Shown: in pieces, positions 16,590 to 25,693 of the stretch
How the letters are laid out: every line of letters begins with the position of its first letter
Position numbering within the stretch: position 1 is the first letter of the stretch
Assembly (NCBI RefSeq): GCF_003026365.1
Contig: NZ_PYOM01000005.1
Coordinates: 186,001 to 250,000 of the forward strand
Source: Photobacterium angustum
GTDB taxonomy: Bacteria > Pseudomonadota > Gammaproteobacteria > Enterobacterales > Vibrionaceae
Direction: 5' to 3'
DNA length: 64,000 nucleotides
Position numbers and translations under genes: made by a program
The notes under the pieces: model-generated
The model's database searches: none
The model's input: only the letters and a program-made list of their open reading frames with translations
What the model was told of the DNA's origin: nothing

Positions 16590-17162
16590 ATGAATGAGAT
16601 CAGTATTGAGCAACAAAAACAATTACTCGTTAGTGTAGCAACAGACCGTGACAAAACGGCTTTTGCCGCTATATTTTCTCATTTTGCGCCCAAAATCCGC
16701 TCTTATGGTTTGAAACACCTTAAGCAAGAAGCTAATGCGATGGAGCTTGTTCAAGAAACAATGCTTACTGTTTGGCGTAAAGCACATCTTTTTCATCCTG
16801 AGAAAGGTGCAGTATCAACATGGGTTTACACAATAATGCGTAACCAATGCTTTGATATTTTACGTAAGCGCCAAGCAACAAAAGAAGATAATTATAGTGA
16901 TGATATTTGGCCTATTTTTGAGCAGAAACTCGTCACAACATCTGATGACCCAAGTAACGAACAACTCAATGGTGAGCTCGTTACATTAATAGCAACATTA
17001 CCAAAAAATCAACAAGTTGTAGTGAATGAAATTTATCTCAATCAGCGTTCACATCAAGAACTTGCTGACCAGCTAGGACTCCCAGTGGGTACCGTAAAAT
17101 CGAGGTTACGCTTAGGCTTGCAAAAGCTGCGTTTGCATTTGGAGAATGACGATGCCTACTAA
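16590..17162 (+). CDS. ECF RNA polymerase sigma factor, RpoE/ChrR type
   Basis: About 190 residues from ATG 16590 (MNEISIEQQ); an in-frame ATG at 16527 would add 21 residues. Region 2 is seen as FSHFAPKIRSYGL...ANAMELVQETMLTVWRKAHLFHPEKGAVSTWVYTIMRNQCFDILRK and region 4 as LPKNQQVVVNEIYLNQRSHQELADQLGLPVGTVKSRLRLGLQKLR. The partner gene downstream is a ChrR anti-sigma factor with overlapping ends, so this is the pair that in Rhodobacter and Vibrionaceae responds to singlet oxygen and other photooxidative stress. Targets elsewhere in the genome would include photolyase-type genes; none are in this window. Confidence 0.92.
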   Translation: MNEISIEQQKQLLVSVATDRDKTAFAAIFSHFAPKIRSYGLKHLKQEANAMELVQETMLTVWRKAHLFHPEKGAVSTWVYTIMRNQCFDILRKRQATKEDNYSDDIWPIFEQKLVTTSDDPSNEQLNGELVTLIATLPKNQQVVVNEIYLNQRSHQELADQLGLPVGTVKSRLRLGLQKLRLHLENDDAY

Positions 17163-17853
17163 TAACATATCGTTTATTAAACATCACCCCAGTAAACAAT
17201 TACTTGAGCAACATATAGAAGGTAAATTACCGCTTTCTATGGCACTGGCTGTAGCGGCACATATTGAACTTTGCCCTCATTGCCAACAATTAGAGTTACA
17301 ATTAACGCCTCAAATTGCCAATGCTGCTTGGGCACAGTCAAAAGTCGCACAACGTGATTTAGAGCAAGACATAAACGTTGACGCATGTTTTTCTGCCATG
17401 CTGAGTGATATTACAGAGAGTAGTGATGGCAATACGTCATACCATGAGTCAGAGCCTCTTTCTATTGAATGTAAAGGAATGACATATACCTTACCGAGAG
17501 CATTCACTAAATTTCATCAGTTAAACTGGCGCAATTTAGGGAAAATTAGTCGTGCTAGATTACCCTTTGAAGAAGCTGAAGTAAGATCTAGCTTATTACA
17601 TATAGGCAAAGGCGGTACTATCCCAACTCATACTCATAAAGGCTACGAACTTACGCTGTTACTTGCTGGAGATTTTGAAGATGAAAACGGGCACTATGTC
17701 GCTGGTGATTTTATCTTACTTGATGAGTCACATTCAGGACACAGCCCAAAAACCTCCGAAGGATGCCTTTGCTACACCGTGTCAAATGCTCCACTTCATT
17801 TTACCCAAGGTGTGAGTCAGTTATTTAACAGCATAGGTAAAGTCATCTACTAA
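17146..17853 (+). CDS. ChrR-type zinc anti-sigma factor with C-terminal cupin
   Basis: A 235-residue protein. The N-terminal anti-sigma domain holds HHPSKQLLEQHIEG and HIELCPHC, the H-x3-C-x2-C zinc motif that clamps the sigma factor. The C-terminal cupin carries GGTIPTHTHKGYELTLLLAGDF with the His/Glu metal ligands and ends in DFILLDESHSGHSP. In the known system the cupin part is needed to sense singlet oxygen or organic peroxides and release the sigma factor. The gene overlaps the sigma gene by 17 bases; a second ATG at 17152 is possible as start. Confidence 0.93.
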   Translation: MTMPTNNISFIKHHPSKQLLEQHIEGKLPLSMALAVAAHIELCPHCQQLELQLTPQIANAAWAQSKVAQRDLEQDINVDACFSAMLSDITESSDGNTSYHESEPLSIECKGMTYTLPRAFTKFHQLNWRNLGKISRARLPFEEAEVRSSLLHIGKGGTIPTHTHKGYELTLLLAGDFEDENGHYVAGDFILLDESHSGHSPKTSEGCLCYTVSNAPLHFTQGVSQLFNSIGKVIY

Positions 17854-17862
17854 TACTTATTT

Positions 17863-17914
17863 AGAGCCTCTTAACTAAAATGCCTGATGGCTAGGAAAAC
17901 AGTTGAGAGGCTCT
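17863..17914. terminator. Long inverted repeat after the ChrR gene
   Basis: Arms agagcctcttaact (17863-17876) and agttgagaggctct (17901-17914) with one mismatch and a 24-base loop that itself holds a small gcc/ggc hairpin. There is no T tract, so it may protect the 3' end instead of, or as well as, stopping transcription. Confidence 0.5.
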
Positions 17915-18504
17915 ACACCCCCATTCATTTATTGATTTAATGTATTTACAATTTTTTACTTTATTTCGATAATCTATATTTCACCCTACCATTCATTTAT
18001 AAAATAAAACATAAAAACAACCTTATTTATAATATAAACAAAACAACATCGTTTTATATTTTAATTCTTATTTAAACATAAAATCGTATTTGTAGTTTAA
18101 TTACTTCAAATATGATTTTATTTGAAAATAAGTCTTATTTTATTTTTTACTAAAGTTATCTATTATTCAAAAAACTGGCATCTTTATTAGGTTGGAATCG
18201 CAAAATATTTGTTTCCAATACTCACCTAATCAATTATTAAGCACACCCAAAAAAAAACAACATAACCAATTGATTATTAATAAAAACAAAAATAAGTATT
18301 AATGCATAATTATCAACTAACATCACATTTCTTTTATTATTCATCACCTTTTGGATTAAAAAATAGATAGTCATCATCTATTTCCAACCTAAAATACTCT
18401 TCCCACTGCGGTTATGCGTTCAGTTTTTACGTGTCACTCAGTAAATAATTAAAAATAACAACAAAACAATTTCGTGGGACAACGAAATAATCTAGGTGGG
18501 AAAT
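17915..18504. other. A+T-rich leader region upstream of lldP
   Basis: About 590 bases with long A and T tracts and no supportable gene on either strand. It must hold the lldP-lutABC promoter. A+T-rich tracts of this sort are typical H-NS targets. I could not pick out a convincing operator; the 18474-18761 frame is a shadow of lldP. Confidence 0.5.
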
Positions 18505-20088
18505 ATGTTAAATCTTGCAATATCGGTTATCCCTATTTTGCTTTTAATTTGGATGATGACAAAAAAGAATGCGTTGCCATCACATATCGCATTACCAGTG
18601 ACAGCACTCATTGTTGGTTTTTTACAACTTGTCTATTTTGGTACAGACAGCCAACTTTTAGCCGCAAACGTCATTTCTGGTGCATTATCCGCGATAACGC
18701 CAATATCTATTATTGCTGGCGCTATTTTATTAAACCGTACATTGAATGTATCTGGTGCTGAAGATGTGATTCGTCAATGGTTAGAAGGCATCAGTAAGAA
18801 TCAGGTAGGCCAGTTAATGATCATTGGCTGGGCGTTCGCTTTTATGATTGAAGGTGCATCGGGGTTTGGTACGCCTGCTGCGATTGCTGCGCCGATATTA
18901 GTCGGTCTTGGTTTTAATCCATTACGTGTAGCCATGCTAGCACTGGTTATGAATTCTGTTCCAGTCTCTTTTGGTGCAGTGGGTACACCTACATGGTTTG
19001 GTTTAGGTAACTTAGGACTACCCGATGCAGAATTGCTTGATGTCGGTCGCCTATCAGCAATTATGCACACAGCGGCAGCCGTGGTGATTCCAGTAATTAC
19101 GCTTAAATTTGTTGTTAACTGGCAGCAAATAAAACGCAACTTTGTGTTTATCCAACTAAGCATTTGGTCATGCACTATACCTTATGTATGCCTAGCCCAG
19201 TGGAACTACGAGTTCCCAGCATTGATCGGTGGCGCAATTGGCTTAACGTTGTCGATTATTTTTGCCCGTTACAATATTGGTTTAGAAAGACAGACAAATG
19301 CTGAAAACGATAAAAAATTAGCAAAATTACCATTTGGTACTGTTTTTAAAGCAATGGCGCCAACACTATTACTGATTGTCATTTTAATTGTAACCCGTAT
19401 TAAACAACTTGGTCTCAAAGGCCTATTAAATGACGCGACGCCGATGCTACATCTAAATTTAGGTTTTGCTGATTTACACCTTAGCCAAGCGTTAATCATT
19501 CAGCTTAGTAATATTTTAGGTACAGATACATCTTGGGCATATAAAACACTCTATGTTCCTGCATTAATTCCGTTTTTTGTTGTAGTGCTTATTTCAATTC
19601 CTTTCCTAAAGATGAATAAGCAGCAAACAAAACAAGTATTTAGTGATACCGCATTACGTATTAAAACACCGTTTATCGCCCTAGTAGGCGCGTTAATTAT
19701 GGTCAAGTTTATGATGATTGGTGGAGAGCACTCACCAATTATGACTACGGGTAATGCCTTTGCTGATCTAATGGGTAAAAACTGGCAATACTGCGCTGCC
19801 TATTTAGGTGCGCTTGGTGCTTTTTTCTCAGGCTCCGCAACCGTTTCAAACCTAACCTTTGGCGCAATTCAGCAAAGTATTGCCCACAATGTTGGGTTAA
19901 CTGAAACCACTATATTAGCCATGCAATCTGTTGGTGGTGCGATGGGTAATATGGTGTGTATTAACAATATTATTGCGGTATCAACCATTCTTGGTATTGC
20001 AAATAAAGAAGGCTACATCATTAAGCGTACAGTGATCCCTATGATTTTGTACGGTGTGATTGCAGCATGTGTCAGCATTTTTATCTAA
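18505..20088 (+). CDS. lldP: L-lactate permease LldP
   Basis: A 527-residue inner-membrane protein with about 12-14 hydrophobic segments. The start at ATG 18505 follows aggtggg; an in-frame GTG at 18496 is less likely. Family marks are LLNRTLNVSGAEDVIRQWLEGIS, AFMIEGASGFGTPAAIAAPIL, FGAVGTPTWFGLGNLGLP and near the end FFSGSATVSNLTFGAIQQ and MQSVGGAMGNMVCINNIIAVSTILG, all characteristic of LctP/LldP. It imports L- and D-lactate (and glycolate) with protons. First gene of lldP-lutABC, with the substrate used by the three downstream products. Confidence 0.97.
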   Translation: MLNLAISVIPILLLIWMMTKKNALPSHIALPVTALIVGFLQLVYFGTDSQLLAANVISGALSAITPISIIAGAILLNRTLNVSGAEDVIRQWLEGISKNQVGQLMIIGWAFAFMIEGASGFGTPAAIAAPILVGLGFNPLRVAMLALVMNSVPVSFGAVGTPTWFGLGNLGLPDAELLDVGRLSAIMHTAAAVVIPVITLKFVVNWQQIKRNFVFIQLSIWSCTIPYVCLAQWNYEFPALIGGAIGLTLSIIFARYNIGLERQTNAENDKKLAKLPFGTVFKAMAPTLLLIVILIVTRIKQLGLKGLLNDATPMLHLNLGFADLHLSQALIIQLSNILGTDTSWAYKTLYVPALIPFFVVVLISIPFLKMNKQQTKQVFSDTALRIKTPFIALVGALIMVKFMMIGGEHSPIMTTGNAFADLMGKNWQYCAAYLGALGAFFSGSATVSNLTFGAIQQSIAHNVGLTETTILAMQSVGGAMGNMVCINNIIAVSTILGIANKEGYIIKRTVIPMILYGVIAACVSIFI

Positions 20089-20114
20089 TTGTCCCTACAT
20101 AACATTAGATAAAT

Positions 20115-20142
20115 GATTGGCTTACTTTCGGGTAAGCCAATC
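20115..20142 (+). terminator. Perfect stem-loop between lldP and lutA
   Basis: Eleven-base perfect stem gattggcttac / gtaagccaatc with loop tttcgg, 26 bases after the lldP stop. No T tract follows and lutA starts 46 bases later, so it is more likely an mRNA-processing or 3'-protection element than a full terminator. Confidence 0.6.
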
Positions 20143-20187
20143 TCGAATATGAACAATCAGGCGGTAACCCGCCACTGGAGCAATAAA

Positions 20188-20907
20188 ATGAAGGTAAACT
20201 TTTTTGTCACCTGCCTAGGCGATACAGTAAAAGCTGAAGTAGCCAAAAAAACAGTAGGTTTACTAGAACAACTTGGCTGCGAAGTGATCTTCCCAGAACG
20301 TCAAGGTTGTTGTGGTCAGCCTGCATTAAATAGTGGCTACATTGAAAAAAGTAAGCCGGCAATGAAAAGTATGATCCAAGCATTTGAGATCAATGACTTC
20401 CCTATCGTAACACCAGCCGGTTCTTGTGCGGCTGCGCTTAAAAAGTACCCAGAGTATTTAGCAGATGAGCCAGAATGGGCAGAGCGTGCGAAAAAAGTCG
20501 CTGATCGTCTGTTCGAATTAACACAATTTGTTGTACGTCAACTAGGTGTTGAAAACGTCGGTGCTCGTCTTGAAGGTAAAGGTGTTTACCACCCTTCTTG
20601 TAGCTTGATCCGTAAACTTGGCGTACGTGAAGAACCTCTACTTCTTCTTAGCAACGTTGAAGGCCTTGAGCTTTTACCTATCGAAAACCAAGAAACATGT
20701 TGTGGTTTTGGCGGTACATTCTCTGTGAAAATGTCTGAAATCTCCGGTGAAATGGTGACAGAAAAAGTGCGTCACATTAAAGCAGCAGAGCCTGATTTCT
20801 TAATCGGCGCTGATATTAGCTGCTTATTAAATATTGGTGGTCGTATTAGTCGTGAAGGTCAACCAATCAAAGTGATGCACATTGTTGATGTGCTGATGAG
20901 TCGTTAA
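20188..20907 (+). CDS. lutA: L-lactate dehydrogenase complex subunit LutA/LldE (CCG-domain Fe-S protein)
   Basis: A 239-residue cytosolic protein starting at ATG 20188 (MKVNFFVTCLGD), after gag; the longer frame from 20113 includes the upstream hairpin and is not coding. Two cysteine-rich CCG motifs, RQGCCGQPALNSGY near residue 44 and ETCCGFGGTFSVK near residue 170, mark the LutA/GlpC/HdrB fold; these bind an Fe-S cluster. With LutB and LutC it oxidises L-lactate to pyruvate, electrons going to the quinone pool. Confidence 0.95.
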   Translation: MKVNFFVTCLGDTVKAEVAKKTVGLLEQLGCEVIFPERQGCCGQPALNSGYIEKSKPAMKSMIQAFEINDFPIVTPAGSCAAALKKYPEYLADEPEWAERAKKVADRLFELTQFVVRQLGVENVGARLEGKGVYHPSCSLIRKLGVREEPLLLLSNVEGLELLPIENQETCCGFGGTFSVKMSEISGEMVTEKVRHIKAAEPDFLIGADISCLLNIGGRISREGQPIKVMHIVDVLMSR

Positions 20908-20919
20908 GAGGTCATTATT

Positions 20920-22332
20920 ATGTCAATGAAAACAAGCAACCAAAAATTTAAAGATCGTATTCATGTAAAAATGAAAGACGAGTCTATGCGTGCCGCTGTT
21001 GCTAATGCACAAGAACGTATGTTCAAAAACCGCGCTGTTGCTGCGGAAAAACTAGGTAACTGGGAAGAGTGGCGCGAAATGGGTATGGATATCCGTAACC
21101 ATGTGCTTGAAAACCTAGACTACTACCTACAACAACTTAGCGATAACGTTGAAAAGAACGGTGGTCATGTATTCTTTGCAGCAACAGCTGAAGATGCAAC
21201 CAACTACATCGAAAAGATTATTCAGCAAAAGAATGCGAAAAAAGTTGTTAAGTCTAAATCCATGGTGACCGAAGAAATCGGTATGAACCAAGTGATTCAG
21301 CGTAATAACTGTGAAGTGATTGAAACCGACCTTGGCGAATACATTCTTCAAGTCGATGATTGTGATGCGCCATCGCACATCGTTGTACCTGCACTACATA
21401 AAAACCGTACTCAAATTCGTGAAGTTTTCAATAAAAAACTCGGTTACGAAGGCTCTTCTGATCCAGAAGAAATGACACGTTTTGTTCGTAAACATATTCG
21501 TCATGACTTCCTTGAAGCAGAGATCGGTATCACGGGCTGTAACTTTGCTATTGCAGAATCAGGCACAGTCACCCTTGTGACCAATGAAGGTAACGCGCGT
21601 CTTGCAACCAGCCTACCGAAAACACATATCGCAGTAATGGGTATGGAGCGTATCGTTCCTACTTTTGAAGAATTCGATATCCTAGCAAGCTTGCTATGTC
21701 GTAGTGCAGTAGGTCTGCCTCTAACGGGTTATGTAACAGCACTTACAGGTCCTCGTGAAGACGGTAACTGTGATGGCCCTGAAGAGTTCCACTTAGTGGT
21801 TGTTGATAACGGTCGTTCTAAAATTATTGGTTCTCAGTTCCGTTCTATCCTACGTTGTATCCGTTGTGCGGCGTGTGTTAACACATGTCCTGCATACCGT
21901 CATATTGGTGGTCAATCTTACGGTTCAATCTACTCAGGCCCTATTGGTGCGGTACTTTCACCACTACTTGGCGGCTATGAAGATTTTAAAGATCTACCAA
22001 ACGCTTGTAGCTTATGTCGTGCTTGTCATGATGTATGTCCTGTTAAGATCCCACTGTCTGATTTGCTGCTTAAACACCGTCAAATCATGGGTGAAGAAAA
22101 AATCACAGATTCTATGGAGCGAGCTTCAGTCAGTGGATTTAGCTTTGTGAATGCTCACCCTGCACTATGGGATAAAACCGTTAAGATTGGTGCTATCGTT
22201 GCAGGTAAACTGATTAAAAATGGTCAATTACCATTTAAAGTTGGTCTATTAAACGCATGGACTCAAACGCGTGATTTACCAAACCCATCGGGTGAGTCAT
22301 TCCGCAGTTGGTTTAAAAACAAAAATAAATAA
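20920..22332 (+). CDS. lutB: L-lactate dehydrogenase complex subunit LutB/LldF (2x[4Fe-4S])
   Basis: A 470-residue protein. The N-terminal LUD domain holds [37 protein letters not shown] and GRSKIIGS. Then two ferredoxin-type cluster motifs, [19 protein letters not shown] and [17 protein letters not shown], and a helical C-terminus. This is the full LldF architecture and length. It carries electrons from lactate oxidation. Twelve bases separate it from lutA and sixteen from lutC. Codon use is biased to frequent codons, suggesting good expression. Confidence 0.96.
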   Translation: MSMKTSNQKFKDRIHVKMKDESMRAAVANAQERMFKNRAVAAEKLGNWEEWREMGMDIRNHVLENLDYYLQQLSDNVEKNGGHVFFAATAEDATNYIEKIIQQKNAKKVVKSKSMVTEEIGMNQVIQRNNCEVIETDLGEYILQVDDCDAPSHIVVPALHKNRTQIREVFNKKLGYEGSSDPEEMTRFVRKHIRHDFLEAEIGITGCNFAIAESGTVTLVTNEGNARLATSLPKTHIAVMGMERIVPTFEEFDILASLLCRSAVGLPLTGYVTALTGPREDGNCDGPEEFHLVVVDNGRSKIIGSQFRSILRCIRCAACVNTCPAYRHIGGQSYGSIYSGPIGAVLSPLLGGYEDFKDLPNACSLCRACHDVCPVKIPLSDLLLKHRQIMGEEKITDSMERASVSGFSFVNAHPALWDKTVKIGAIVAGKLIKNGQLPFKVGLLNAWTQTRDLPNPSGESFRSWFKNKNK

Positions 22333-22348
22333 TTAAGGAGCTTTCCGT

Positions 22349-23101
22349 ATGTCATCTCAAAATGAGCAACGCATTTATAATCGCGATAGTTTCCTTAACA
22401 ACATCGCTAAACAACTTGGTCGTGACCGCATTACTACACCCGTAGAGCGTCCAAACCTTAAATATAACTGTCACAAAGAAGTATTTGCTGATAAATCACA
22501 AGATGAATTAAAAGATATCTTGGTTGAATACACGCAGTCTTCTTTAGGCGCTCAAGCTGTTGTGACAACAAAAGCACAGTTAACTGAAGCACTACGTAAT
22601 GTTTGTTTCAAATACTGCAGCGAAGACGAAACAAACATTGATCCTGTTGGTGAAACCATTTTTACCGCAGATACTCGTCTACTTAACATTATTGACCCGA
22701 AAGATTTGAGCGCCGATAAGCATGGTGTTTACATTTGGGATCACTCGGCGGGTTACGAAGCAAACATCACAGTAGCAGAACGTGCAAAAGTCGGTGTTGT
22801 ATTCGCTGAACAAGCGTTAGCAGAATCAGGCACAATGGTACTTTACAGCAACCCAGCACAGGGTCGCGCAGTAAGTCTATTACCAGAAGCATCTGTATTC
22901 GTTGTACCTAAAAGCTCAATCGTTGCTCGTTTAACACAAGCAACTGAGATTCTGCATCAAAAAGCCATGAACGGTGAGCGTGTACCTTCATGCGTAAACT
23001 TTATTTCAGGTCCGAGTTCGACAGCAGATATCGAGCTGATCAAAGTTGTTGGTGTGCATGGGCCCGTCTTTGCCACCTACATCATTATTGATGATATGTA
23101 A
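22349..23101 (+). CDS. lutC: L-lactate dehydrogenase complex subunit LutC/LldG (LUD domain)
   Basis: A 250-residue protein of the LUD family. The visible blocks are SFLNNIAKQLGRDR at the N-terminus, GVVFAEQALAESGTMVL and SLLPEASVFVVPKSSIV, and a C-terminal INFISGPSSTADIELIKVVGVHGP-like segment typical of LutC. It is needed for the LutABC lactate-oxidising complex but has no redox cofactor of its own. SD aaggag precedes the ATG by 10 bases; a terminator closes the operon. Confidence 0.94.
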   Translation: MSSQNEQRIYNRDSFLNNIAKQLGRDRITTPVERPNLKYNCHKEVFADKSQDELKDILVEYTQSSLGAQAVVTTKAQLTEALRNVCFKYCSEDETNIDPVGETIFTADTRLLNIIDPKDLSADKHGVYIWDHSAGYEANITVAERAKVGVVFAEQALAESGTMVLYSNPAQGRAVSLLPEASVFVVPKSSIVARLTQATEILHQKAMNGERVPSCVNFISGPSSTADIELIKVVGVHGPVFATYIIIDDM

Positions 23102-23173
23102 GCTTACTTATCACCAATAGTGATAGCAAACTAGTAGGATACTAGTGGTTAAGCACATTACGGGAATATGAAT

Positions 23174-23200
23174 AACGCAGTCTTCGGGCTGCGTTTTTTT
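23174..23200 (+). terminator. Terminator of the lldP-lutABC operon
   Basis: Stem aacgcag / ctgcgtt around tcttcggg, then a run of seven T. Classical Rho-independent terminator. Confidence 0.9.
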
Positions 23201-23264
23201 AACTAGAATTTAATCATTTTAAGTATATAATCCTTCGCCTATTAGGCTTTAAGTGGGATAAATA

Positions 23265-24167
23265 ATGCCAGCTATCGATGATCTCGTTTTATTCACTCAA
23301 GTTATTGAACATGGCTCATTCAGTAAAGCTGCTGAACTCAATAATGTGACTAAATCCGTTGTTAGCAAGCGTATTAGTAAACTTGAAACCGAATTAGGCT
23401 TACAACTCATTTACCGCACCACACGAAAGCTAACACTCACTGAACCCGGTGAAGTGCTTTACCATCGTGCTAAAAGTATCAGCCATGTTGCTCAAGCTGC
23501 TTTTGACTCTGTTAAGGGTTACAGCGAAGCACTCTCTGGTAAAATTCGGATGTCAGTACCGACAATTTCAGGCGAATTAGTATTAGCAAAAGCCGTGTCT
23601 GATTTTTGTCAGAAACACCCCGGTCTTTCGGTTGATATGTCGCTAAACAATCACTTTGTCGATCTCGTTGCTGACAACTACGATCTGGTGATCCGTACCG
23701 GTTATCTCGAAGATTCAAGCCTAATCGCTCGTCATATTTTTAATTCGCGCTGGGTAATATGTGCCTCACCCGCTTATATTGAACATTATGGCAAGCCAGA
23801 AAAACCTAAAGATCTCAATTGTCATAACTGTCTAGGTTATAACCCTCAAAGTACTGGCCCTTTTGACTGGCAGTTTATTAAACAAAATAAAATTTACACT
23901 CAAAAAGTCAGCGGAAACTTTTCATCCGACAATGCGATCGCGTTGAAAAAAAATGTACTCGCAGGTAATGGTATCGCTTATCTACCAAATTGCTTAGTTC
24001 ATGATGAATTAGAGCGTGGCGAGTTGGTTGAATTACTTTCGACGCATGCAGGTAAGGTGGTGGGAATTTATGCAGTCTATCCTTATACCAGAAAGCCCGC
24101 TAAACGGATTCAAGCACTGATTGAACATATTCGAGAAAGCTACATGGAAATTAAAGAAAAGTTCTAA
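23265..24167 (+). CDS. LysR-family transcriptional regulator (CrgA/DsdC-like branch)
   Basis: A 300-residue regulator with the N-terminal winged HTH (DLVLFTQVIEHGSFSKAAELNNVTKSVVSKRISKLETELGLQLIYRTTRKLTLTEPG) and a C-terminal substrate-binding domain with SGKIRMSVPTISGE, DLVIRTGYLEDSSLIAR and GIAYLPNCLVHDELERGELV, as in the AaeR/CrgA subgroup. It follows the lldP-lutABC operon in the same direction beyond a terminator. Regulation of lactate genes is possible but LysR regulators normally lie divergent to targets, so the link is weak. Confidence 0.9.
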   Translation: MPAIDDLVLFTQVIEHGSFSKAAELNNVTKSVVSKRISKLETELGLQLIYRTTRKLTLTEPGEVLYHRAKSISHVAQAAFDSVKGYSEALSGKIRMSVPTISGELVLAKAVSDFCQKHPGLSVDMSLNNHFVDLVADNYDLVIRTGYLEDSSLIARHIFNSRWVICASPAYIEHYGKPEKPKDLNCHNCLGYNPQSTGPFDWQFIKQNKIYTQKVSGNFSSDNAIALKKNVLAGNGIAYLPNCLVHDELERGELVELLSTHAGKVVGIYAVYPYTRKPAKRIQALIEHIRESYMEIKEKF

Positions 24168-24203
24168 CTCCCATGCAATATCAATCAGTTATATCTAGAA
24201 CAA

Positions 24204-25418
24204 TTAACCATCTACGAGTTTCATCAATAGATGTCCATCGTACAACGCTTGTTTAACCAGCGCCGCTCCCGGCATCGTCGCTTGAGTATAAAAACAGCTT
24301 TCTTCTATTTCTAAGCCATCGAAATAAACAGGCAAGGTTTGCGAGCTAATACGATCCATAATCGCAGGGTAAAGCACGGATTTAGCACGATTAAACTCCC
24401 CTCCAATCAAAATGCGCTGAGGGTTAAATAAGTTAACCATTATCGCGATGGCTTGGCCTAAATTATGGCCTAACTCCACAATAATTTGTCGCGCTAAACT
24501 ATCACCTTCCACTGCCGCATCACAAACTGACTCAATCGTTAAAGGCATATGATTAAGCATAGAGTCATGCCCTGCTTCAAGCTGCGTTTTCACTTGTTCT
24601 AAAATAGCCTGTAAACTCGCTACCGTTTCTAAGCAGCCGTGATTACCGCAAAAGCAACGTTTGCCAAACGGCTTAATTTGAATATGCCCAAGCTCACCTA
24701 CGTTACCGGTTTTCCCTTGCAGCACGTTATCGTCAAGGACGATCCCCGCTCCCACGCCATGATGAATCGAAATCAAAATAGAGTTTGAAATACCACGAGA
24801 ATTACCAAATAACTTTTCAGCTAAAGCCCATGAACGCGTGTCGTTGCCGATAAAAACAGGCAGCCCGGTTTCATTATGAATAATTTCACCCAAGGGTAAA
24901 TTAGACACATTATAATGTGGCATCTGCAATACCATACCTTCACTAGAATTGACTAACCCCGGTAATGACACAGCAATCGCAGTTATTCTATCTAGCTCGC
25001 TGACATGATTGGCAAAGAAAATGTTTATTTCAGCTAATAACTTTTTAACCACATCTTCTTGATGAAGTTCTTCAATATCTTGACGTTCTTCTACTAAAAT
25101 TTCGCCGCCAAGTTCATGTAAAGCAATAGTAAGATAACCACGCCCCAAACGAATAGATAAAAATTGCCATCCTTCATTAGCAGGAACTAGTCCAATCGCA
25201 GGTCGTCCACGGCTGCTAGGCTCTTGAAATTGCGTTTCTTTAATTAAATGCGCATCAATTAATTCACGGGTGATCTTAGTAATACTTGCGGGGGCAAGTT
25301 GACTGCGTTTAGACAATTCAATGCGCGAGATCGGCCCATACAAATCAATTAGTTTATATACGCTGCCGGCATTATTTCTTTTTATATGATCGATATGGCC
25401 TGGCTGAGCGACGTACAT
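24204..25418 (-). CDS. mlc: ROK-family glucose-pathway repressor Mlc
   Basis: A 404-residue ROK repressor, close to E. coli Mlc over its length. N-terminal HTH: QPGHIDHIKRNNAGSVYKLIDLYGPISRIELSKRSQLAPASITKITRELIDAHLI. The ROK domain has the zinc motif CFCGNHGCLETVAS, HGVGAGIVLDDNVLQG, GHIQIKPFGKRC and MVNLFNPQRILIGGE. Mlc represses sugar PTS genes and is inactivated when EIICB-Glc in the membrane sequesters it. The glutamate-rich middle is normal. A palindrome 50-70 bases upstream may be its own operator. Gene content around it is otherwise unrelated. Confidence 0.93.
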   Translation of the reverse strand: MYVAQPGHIDHIKRNNAGSVYKLIDLYGPISRIELSKRSQLAPASITKITRELIDAHLIKETQFQEPSSRGRPAIGLVPANEGWQFLSIRLGRGYLTIALHELGGEILVEERQDIEELHQEDVVKKLLAEINIFFANHVSELDRITAIAVSLPGLVNSSEGMVLQMPHYNVSNLPLGEIIHNETGLPVFIGNDTRSWALAEKLFGNSRGISNSILISIHHGVGAGIVLDDNVLQGKTGNVGELGHIQIKPFGKRCFCGNHGCLETVASLQAILEQVKTQLEAGHDSMLNHMPLTIESVCDAAVEGDSLARQIIVELGHNLGQAIAIMVNLFNPQRILIGGEFNRAKSVLYPAIMDRISSQTLPVYFDGLEIEESCFYTQATMPGAALVKQALYDGHLLMKLVDG

Positions 25419-25469
25419 GTCGATACTCCTGAGAAAAATCAGCTGAAAAACCTTCGGAAGTTAATTTTT

Positions 25470-25485
25470 TTACTTTGCGAAGTAA
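25470..25485. promoter_or_regulatory. Mlc/NagC-type operator candidate upstream of mlc
   Basis: TTACTTTGCGAAGTAA is palindromic apart from one pair and sits inside a longer T- and A-rich context (ttaatttttttactt...gaagtaattg), the form of ROK-repressor sites with a central GCG. It lies 52 bases upstream of the mlc start, fitting autoregulation. Confidence 0.55.
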
Positions 25486-25693
25486 TTGTGAAGCCTCTTA
25501 TCGTCAGTACGTGACAAGTATCACTATCAATGACTAAAGACATTGAGTTTCGCTTCTGCGATAATGAAAAAAAGGCTTTTTTGCCTACTATTTTTTTTAA
25601 TTAGCGGATTTATTTCACGCAGTAACTTTTCTAATAATGGCCATGTTTCATTAACACTAGAATAGTGATAATCGTGAAAATAAGAGGTTCAAC

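Noticed and set aside
18474..18761. 95-residue frame over the start of lldP
   Set aside because: It is an out-of-frame shadow of lldP, with low-quality Cys/Trp-rich sequence.
20113..20187. N-terminal extension of LutA from 20113
   Set aside because: Would translate the intergenic hairpin; family start MKVNFFVTCLGD is at 20188 with a ribosome site.
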